Source of the DNA: CAYWEP01 sp964613075 | Lineage (GTDB): Bacteria; Patescibacteriota; Microgenomatia; Levybacterales; UBA12049 | Length of the DNA: 9,399 nt | Direction of reading: 5' to 3' | Assembly: GCA_964613075.1 (NCBI GenBank) | Contig: CAZTFV010000045.1 | Span: 1-9,399, forward strand | Shown: positions 5,827-9,399 of the stretch, piece by piece | Numbering within the stretch: the stretch's first letter is position 1 | Layout: each line of letters starts with the position of its first letter | Translations under genes and position numbers: made by a program | The notes under the pieces: model-generated | The model's input: only the letters and a program-made list of their open reading frames with translations | What the model was told of the DNA's origin: nothing | Databases searched by the model: none

Positions 5827-6648
5827 TTAGGGAACTAAGAGAATATTCGGGAATAGTTCATTCGGCAGTTTGGGATACCCACGAAAGACGGATATTTTAT
5901 GCTGCGTCTGGCCGGATTCGCCGACTGATTCGATATATTTTCCCTGCGAGGGTAGAATCGTACTTGCCTGTACGCCAAGCGGTGTCGCAGCATACAGCGG
6001 AATAATACGCGCGATAAGACCATTGGTAATTCCGGGTATGTCGGCGCGGTAGGCAAAATTCTTTCCTGCAAGGCTTAGATTGCCACCAGTTGCTGACGGT
6101 TGTGCAAAGAAATTTGTTGACTGGCGGGGTGGACACGGATCGTAGACAAAATGAGTTGCAGCAGGGTTATTGGCCGGACCTGTGAGTAATACAATCTCAA
6201 GCGCTGCCTGGGAATTATTTTCCGGTGTACAGACTGCCTCGCCCGGACCGCCCCAGTATACAGAGAGACTACCGGTGAAAGGATTGGAGTAATTGGAGTA
6301 ATTGGAGTATTCGGATAGCCAAAGATCAACGCTGTCGTTTTTTTGGATCGGATTCCCGCTATTCATAATAATTTCATCATCTGAAACATCTGATATCGTT
6401 ACCTGCTTTATTTTTGCGTTGTCGCCGACTGATAGGGAAGCGGATATGCCTTCACCGGTTTTCAATGCCTGCTCAATGCCTGCCTCAGCTGCGGTAAAAG
6501 CGCGCTGCGAGCTTTCCTCCTCCTCTGTAATCCGAAGATTGGTGATGCTTTGGGTTACCGCAGACAGTCCGACGGTGAGTGCAACTGTCACGACAAGAAC
6601 AACGAGAAGCAATACCTGCCCCCGCTGATTAGGATGGAGGTTATTCAT
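5827..6648 (-). CDS. PilX-like pilus assembly / minor pseudopilin protein
   Basis: 273 residues. NQRGQVLLLVVLVVTVALTVGL (7-28) gives a short basic head and one hydrophobic helix. QRAFTAAEAGIEQAL (48-62) is the AAEAG motif typical of PilX N-terminal domains. It lacks the classical GFTLIE prepilin site; GQVLL follows the Gly, so cleavage by prepilin peptidase is uncertain. The rest is a predicted extracellular domain with two cysteines and a Ser/Asn/Tyr-rich insertion encoded by a 9-bp tandem repeat. It precedes pilM by 7 bp. In other bacteria PilX-type minor pilins help initiate pilus assembly. ATG at 6648 is the only start that keeps the hydrophobic helix; it sits directly behind an alternating TA tract without a ribosome binding site. 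Confidence 0.72.
   Translation of the reverse strand: MNNLHPNQRGQVLLLVVLVVTVALTVGLSAVTQSITNLRITEEEESSQRAFTAAEAGIEQALKTGEGISASLSVGDNAKIKQVTISDVSDDEIIMNSGNPIQKNDSVDLWLSEYSNYSNYSNPFTGSLSVYWGGPGEAVCTPENNSQAALEIVLLTGPANNPAATHFVYDPCPPRQSTNFFAQPSATGGNLSLAGKNFAYRADIPGITNGLIARIIPLYAATPLGVQASTILPSQGKYIESVGESGQTQHKISVFRGYPKLPNELFPNILLVP
6283..6309. repeat. Three perfect 9-bp tandem repeats inside the PilX-like gene
   Basis: ATTGGAGTA (plus strand) occurs three times without a mismatch. Read on the coding minus strand it yields the tripeptide series NYS-NYS-NYS. The unit is a multiple of three, so copy-number change would alter protein length without shifting the frame. Confidence 0.95.
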
Positions 6649-6651
6649 ATA

Positions 6652-6692
6652 TATATAGGTTAACAGTGACGGGGCTTGGGTGTCAACAGTGA
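6652..6692 (-). promoter_or_regulatory. Candidate promoter/operator with 11-bp direct repeats upstream of the PilX-like gene
   Basis: On the minus strand TCACTGTTGAC (6692-6682) and TCACTGTTAAC (6669-6659) match at 10 of 11 positions and are 23 bp apart, about two helical turns. The distal copy contains most of a perfect -35 hexamer, TTGACA (6686-6681). A -10 is less clear: TAACCT (6662-6657) has an 18-bp spacer, whereas the better TATATA (6657-6652) is 23 bp away. It may be an internal promoter with a two-site operator, or chance repetition in a 53-bp spacer. Confidence 0.35.
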
Positions 6693-6701
6693 GGAAAGGT
6701 A

Positions 6702-7301
6702 TTATCGTCCTGCATTCCTCGGCACGACTGAGGTATGAAAATTCACCCTAGTTTGTGTATCTACAACGCCTTCACTGCTTTTTTTCTGGAGGGAAAAATC
6801 AATATCTATTTTCGGTTGGTCTGCGGATGTTCCTTGTGTACAGACAAACCAACATGATATATCAGACTCATTAGTGACGATACTCACTTCCTCAGTATTG
6901 ATGAGCGATGCGCCATTTGATGCAATAGTTGGCGGATCCTCCTTTGTACAACTGAGGATAGTCTCCTGATCATCAAATCCCGTCAGTTTTACCTCCGTGT
7001 ATTTTATGTCCGGGCTTAAAAGCGAGCAGTCGCTTGTAAATGCTTCTTGCCCATCAGCCCTTACACCCTGATAGTTTTTTGCAAAACGGATCATTTTTGA
7101 CACCTGTGACAGAGCGTATTCACCGTTTTGTCTGACTGTTGTAATTGATGCTGCTTTACTACTCGTGCGGAGTGTAACGACGAGTATCCCGGCAATAATT
7201 GTCCCGGCAGTCGCAATAATGGCCATGATGATGAGGATCTCAATCAACGTGAAGCCTTTTTGCTTATGACGCATAGCATATGGCATATAGTTTTTTTTCA
7301 T
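6702..7301 (-). CDS. Type IV prepilin-like protein, PilW/GspJ-like
   Basis: 199 residues. The prepilin site is KQKG/FTLIEI: cleavage after G16 leaves F17 as the methylated N-terminal residue and E21 as the conserved Glu5, followed by a hydrophobic helix (about 17-44). The segment NGEYALSQVSKMIRFAKN (59-76) and the overall length resemble PilW/GspJ-type minor pseudopilins. The remaining domain is predicted to be extracellular and has four cysteines. Start choice is open: ATG at 7301 gives a 16-residue leader, while M10 (7274) would give a more typical 7-residue leader, MRHKQKG; neither has a good ribosome binding site. The gene follows the PilV-like prepilin by 27 bp. The minor-pilin subclass is inferred from length and gene order. 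Confidence 0.82.
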   Translation of the reverse strand: MKKNYMPYAMRHKQKGFTLIEILIIMAIIATAGTIIAGILVVTLRTSSKAASITTVRQNGEYALSQVSKMIRFAKNYQGVRADGQEAFTSDCSLLSPDIKYTEVKLTGFDDQETILSCTKEDPPTIASNGASLINTEEVSIVTNESDISCWFVCTQGTSADQPKIDIDFSLQKKSSEGVVDTQTRVNFHTSVVPRNAGR

Positions 7302-7328
7302 AACAGCTTTCTTTTTCCCAAATCTCCC

Positions 7329-7814
7329 TTACAGTATAACATCCGACAGGCACGACACAACCTCTGCCGAGTGACAGAATGGATTACTCGAATCTCTGCA
7401 CCTTGGACTCTTCCAAGTAACCGTGACTGTTATCTCGGCCAGATTACTACTCGCCCCGCACGCATTTTGCTGCACGCGAACTTTACGTATGTAGACAGTG
7501 TCTATATTTGGTCTGTCGTTGCATCTTGTTTGGGCGGGAAATTCAAGCTGCGTGCTGTTTTTTGCCAAGCAGTACTCGCCGTTAAGAGTAGCAAATGTCT
7601 GATAATCAGAGTCACGCAATAAACGCAGCACTTCTGTGCCTTCTTTTGCATAATTTGTGGCAATGTGTTGATTCCGACTATATTGCGTATTGCTCAGAGA
7701 CGTCGTCACCGCAACAGTGATGGCAGTAATAACCGCACCCAGAAGCGCCAGCGCAAGCAGTGCCTCGACTGCAGACTGACCCCGCTGTAATAAAAAAATC
7801 AATCTTCTTCTCAT
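7329..7814 (-). CDS. Prepilin-like protein with non-classical GQSAVE site, PilV/GspI-like
   Basis: 161 residues. Following a basic head (MRRRLIFLLQR), RG/QSAVEALLALALLGAVITAI gives a hydrophobic helix with Glu at the fifth position after the predicted cleavage at G12 (E17). Residue 1 of the mature protein would be Gln instead of Phe. YAKEGTEVLRLLRDSDYQTF (54-73) is a pattern typical of minor prepilins of the PilV/GspI group, where EGxExxRxxRD follows the helix. The extracellular part holds six cysteines, the most of any protein here. Two bases separate its ATG from the stop of the upstream GspH-like gene, so translation is probably coupled. The prepilin nature is well supported; the subclass is tentative. 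Confidence 0.75.
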   Translation of the reverse strand: MRRRLIFLLQRGQSAVEALLALALLGAVITAITVAVTTSLSNTQYSRNQHIATNYAKEGTEVLRLLRDSDYQTFATLNGEYCLAKNSTQLEFPAQTRCNDRPNIDTVYIRKVRVQQNACGASSNLAEITVTVTWKSPRCRDSSNPFCHSAEVVSCLSDVIL

Positions 7815-7816
7815 AT

Positions 7817-8341
7817 TTATAGCCCGCTTGTGGTTATGTTTCCCAACCCGTCAATCTGAATGACTGCCTCTCTCCCGAGTCCTTCAAGGTCGATTGTACC
7901 CGGCTGGTCAACACCGCGACTGAGCACTTTGAAGAAAAATGATGTCGGCTTGGTTTTTTCCTTATTAAAGGAAATCTTATCCGGCAATTTCCTAAAGCTT
8001 GTTACCGAATCAACAGGATACGATGTTCCGCTACAGACTACTCGTATCTCGTAATCTCCGGACAAGCTACACGCATCACCCAAATTACACAGCTGCACCT
8101 TGTACCCATCAAGCGTATAGCCGTTGAGTATGCATACTTGAGGCTTTACTTGCGAGTCGGCGCGCGATTTGGCAAATTCCAGCGTATCGCGAAGCTGCCC
8201 CACAGCTGCTTTCATAGCCTGTCGATCCGAGAAATTTCTATAGCTCACGAAAGTCAAGCCGAATAGCACACCGATTAACGACACAACGATGACCAACTCT
8301 ATAAGGGTGAATCCATTTGGGAACCTCCGATATCTGACCAT
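7817..8341 (-). CDS. Type IV prepilin-like protein, GspH/FimT-like
   Basis: 174 residues. The prepilin site PNG/FTLIELVIVVSLIGVLFGL has cleavage after G10 and Glu5 at E15. The stretch SDRQAMKAAVGQLRDTLEFAKSRADSQ (about 33-59) matches the helix of GspH/FimT minor pilins, where a LxxxLxxAKSxA pattern is usual. A beta-rich C-terminal domain with four cysteines follows, ending LGREAVIQIDGLGNITTSGL, as in GspH proteins. Unlike its neighbours it has a strong Shine-Dalgarno sequence 10 nt before the ATG. It opens the downstream group (this gene to pilO) after a 157-bp repeat-rich spacer. GspH/FimT proteins are minor subunits that prime pilus assembly. Confidence 0.85.
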   Translation of the reverse strand: MVRYRRFPNGFTLIELVIVVSLIGVLFGLTFVSYRNFSDRQAMKAAVGQLRDTLEFAKSRADSQVKPQVCILNGYTLDGYKVQLCNLGDACSLSGDYEIRVVCSGTSYPVDSVTSFRKLPDKISFNKEKTKPTSFFFKVLSRGVDQPGTIDLEGLGREAVIQIDGLGNITTSGL

Positions 8342-8351
8342 CCAGGCAAAG

Positions 8352-8357
8352 CCTCCT
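8352..8357 (-). promoter_or_regulatory. Strong Shine-Dalgarno sequence of the GspH/FimT-like gene
   Basis: AGGAGG on the minus strand, 10 nt before the ATG at 8341. It fixes the start of that gene. AGGC-TTT-GCCT can form a 4-bp hairpin that covers the last bases of the site. It is the only strong ribosome binding sequence I see in the window. Confidence 0.8.
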
Positions 8358-8368
8358 AAACTGCTCTT

Positions 8369-8487
8369 TATTATTCGAGCTTGTCGAGAATATTTTCTAT
8401 CATTTCATGCTTTCTTCTCCGCGCGGTCGCCTAAGGCGACCTTGGTCGAAGAATAATATCGTCGAGAACTTAATGAGCCGAGAACTT
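8369..8487. repeat. Repeat-rich spacer between the PulG-like pilins and the GspH/FimT-like gene
   Basis: The 157-bp gene-free stretch 8342-8498 holds several nested repeats. TATTATTC (8369-8376) and GAATAATA (8451-8458) form a perfect 8-bp inverted pair around a central GC-rich palindrome. TTCTTC (8412-8417) pairs alternatively with GAAGAA (8448-8453). GTCGAGAA occurs at 8383-8390 and 8461-8468, and CGAGAACTT at 8463-8471 and 8479-8487. The core GAGCTTGTCGA near 8377-8387 resembles a palindromic word that I recall from many environmental genomes. No ORF is supported here. Confidence 0.75.
8425..8441. repeat. GC-rich palindrome (8-bp arms, one central base)
   Basis: GGTCGCCT-A-AGGCGACC is a perfect inverted repeat. 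As RNA it would form a 7-bp stem with loop UAA. Neither strand carries a following T-run, so it is not a canonical intrinsic terminator. It could be a REP-like element or a processing or stabilising hairpin between the two pilin transcripts. Confidence 0.85.
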
Positions 8488-8498
8488 TGAACTTTTTC

Positions 8499-9005
8499 TC
8501 ACGGATTCGTCAACGTATATGACCAGTTGTTCAGACTGTCGCATTGTGTCTTGCTGACTTTATCTGTTTTTTTTGCATCATTGATATTCTCAAGACAGGC
8601 AATTAACTCAAAAGCGCTCAAATCCGATGAGGATATGTAAGTATATTTAAATGCTTGGTCGTTGATAGGATCGCAAGGAATTTTTTGCATATAGGTAATT
8701 CCATCCTTTGCGAATTGCTCGCCGCATTGATCATTTGAAAAAGTAATTTCACTACTTGAGGGATATAGTCCGTAATCATTATGATAAATTTCAAGAGCAG
8801 TTTTTATTTGATTGAGGTCTGACTTGCGCTGCCCGTCGCGAATTCTTCCTCTTATCCCGACAAAATTTGCCATCACCAGCGTCGAGAGAATTCCGATAAT
8901 CACCACCACAATAATTAATTCTATTAAGGTAAAACCCCTTGCTAATTCATAATCCTGCCTGCCGGCAGGCAAGGTCTTAATTCTTAATTCTAAATTCTTT
9001 CTCAT
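8499..9005 (-). CDS. PulG-like type IV pilin with repeat-derived long leader
   Basis: 168 residues. The prepilin site ARG/FTLIELIIVVVIIGILSTLV has cleavage after G24 and Glu5 at E29. Next comes RDGQRKSDLNQIKTALEIYHNDYGLYP (about 56-82), the classic PulG/GspG-type sequence where the helix is followed by an ALExYxxDxGxYP motif. Four cysteines lie in the C-terminal domain. The leader of 24 residues is unusually long, and its sequence KNLELRIKTLPAGRQDYELA is encoded by AT-rich repeat words and a 16-bp palindrome. The ATG overlaps the stop of the upstream pilin as ATGA, which supports this start; a TTG at L12 is the alternative. It may be a major or abundant pilin, paralogous to its neighbour. Confidence 0.88.
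   Translation of the reverse strand: MRKNLELRIKTLPAGRQDYELARGFTLIELIIVVVIIGILSTLVMANFVGIRGRIRDGQRKSDLNQIKTALEIYHNDYGLYPSSSEITFSNDQCGEQFAKDGITYMQKIPCDPINDQAFKYTYISSSDLSAFELIACLENINDAKKTDKVSKTQCDSLNNWSYTLTNP
8956..8971. repeat. 16-bp perfect palindrome inside the pilin leader coding sequence
   Basis: TGCCTGCCGGCAGGCA, centred between 8963 and 8964. It is read as LPAGRQ in the pilin leader. The adjacent 8974-9000 is AT-rich with two near-tandem copies of the 8-bp word TTAATTCT. From memory, this palindrome and LPAGRQ-type peptides recur in CPR genomes; no search was possible. Confidence 0.9.
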
Positions 9006-9399
9006 GGTGTTACATTTGGGCTCGATATCCCGTAATTACATCCATAATTTTTATTACAGCTTGCGGGTGCCGCATTTTTACACGTCTTGGTATCATCGCT
9101 TTGGCAGTTCGGCGGGTCTATTCCCGGATTCTCCAGCCAGGCATAGAGCATATACGACTGATTATTACTTCCTGCTTTATAGACATACACTCCGCCGGCC
9201 GGGTCCTTGGGAACTCTTGCCATATACGGACTCCATGGCTGCCCCCAGTCAATCGTGCTACCACTGGATACAATCCTAGAATTCAATTCGTTGGGATAGC
9301 GATCATAGTCCTGATAGTAAAGCTCCAAAGCTTTTTGGATTTGGGAAAGGTCTGATTTTCTTCTCGCATCATTGGCGCGGCGTATTTGTGCAAGCGGAT
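9002..9399 (-). CDS. PulG-like type IV pilin, C-terminal part (5' end outside window)
   Basis: The frame is open to the window edge; the N-terminal prepilin site and most of the hydrophobic helix lie beyond base 9399. The visible part begins PLAQIRRANDARRKSDLSQ and continues IQKALELYYQDYDRYPNEL, which is the PulG/GspG-type motif after the N-terminal helix. A TTG at 9328 inside this segment is not a credible start, because the family motif continues upstream of it. DPAGGVYVYKAGSNNQSYMLYAWLENP matches the GspG-like strand region containing a DPxG motif. The C-terminal tail has four cysteines (NCQ, TCK, SCN, GCN). Its TGA overlaps the next pilin start. The two are similar through the helix-to-YP region and are likely duplicates. 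Confidence 0.87.
   Translation of the reverse strand, partial: PLAQIRRANDARRKSDLSQIQKALELYYQDYDRYPNELNSRIVSSGSTIDWGQPWSPYMARVPKDPAGGVYVYKAGSNNQSYMLYAWLENPGIDPPNCQSDDTKTCKNAAPASCNKNYGCNYGISSPNVTP

Noticed and set aside
6302..6628. 108-codon plus-strand open frame opposite the PilX-like gene
   Set aside because: It is antisense to a gene with clear hydrophobic helix and AAEAG motif. The Ser/Thr-rich composition is that of an antisense frame, and no promoter or ribosome site is seen.
7260..7622. 120-codon plus-strand open frame across the PilW- and PilV-like genes
   Set aside because: It spans two genuine minus-strand genes and their spacer, has unpatterned composition and resembles no family I know.
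8425..8441. Intrinsic terminator for the PulG-like pilins
   Set aside because: The stem is strong, but no T-run follows on either strand, so it is listed only as a palindrome.
8970..8980. TTG start at leader residue 12 of the PulG-like pilin, excluding the repeat-derived leader
   Set aside because: Not excluded, but the ATG at 9005 overlaps the upstream stop as ATGA, which is the arrangement used elsewhere in the window, and the TTG has no Shine-Dalgarno sequence.
9326..9328. TTG start for the right-edge pilin, giving a complete 108-residue protein
   Set aside because: The PulG-type motif continues upstream in the same frame to the window edge, so the gene is truncated by the window and does not start here.

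Overview
The window looks like chromosome from a Candidate Phyla Radiation (Patescibacteria) bacterium, probably a Microgenomates-type lineage. This is inferred from four things. The housekeeping genes are short and tightly packed. Several families are compact, such as a 115-residue NusB. A monoderm-style type IV pilus set carries PulG-like pilins. Intergenic sequence contains repeat words that I associate with CPR genomes from memory. No taxonomic marker was searched, so phylum-level confidence is moderate. Nothing suggests phage, transposon or plasmid DNA, and no tRNA, rRNA or CRISPR array was seen.

Left part, plus strand (1-3551), is information-processing housekeeping. It starts with the 3' end of recG (helicase motifs from the DEQQ box onward). 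A 165-bp spacer follows, with a plausible promoter and a long imperfect inverted repeat. Then come rpmF (bL32), nusB and rnc, which overlap one another. A short spacer with a promoter-like extended -10 leads into rpsP (bS16) and khpA (KH domain), joined by an ATGA overlap. After another 41-bp promoter-like spacer comes trmD. The usual rimM between khpA and trmD is absent.

Right part, minus strand (3533-9399), is a type IV pilus locus read from right to left. Two adjacent PulG-like pilins come first, the first cut by the window edge. A 157-bp repeat-rich spacer follows, then a GspH/FimT-like prepilin, a PilV/GspI-like prepilin, a PilW/GspJ-like prepilin and a PilX-like protein. After these come the inner-membrane assembly genes pilM, pilN and pilO. 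The gene order suggests the pilins and pseudopilins are co-expressed with the PilMNO platform; the PilB/PilT/PilC motor genes are not in this window. pilO and trmD converge and overlap by 19 bp at their 3' ends, with no visible terminator between them.

The most unusual points are as follows. (1) The leader of the operon containing rnc can fold into a long double-stranded hairpin, which could be an RNase III autoregulatory site. (2) A 16-bp GC-rich palindrome and AT-rich repeat words lie inside the coding sequence for the cleaved leader peptide of a pilin. (3) RNase III has Asn where the E. coli family member has catalytic Asp114, and TrmD has Glu where it has catalytic Asp169. (4) Cysteine counts are even in all six pilin-like proteins. 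(5) Shine-Dalgarno sequences are almost absent, with one strong exception in the pilin operon.
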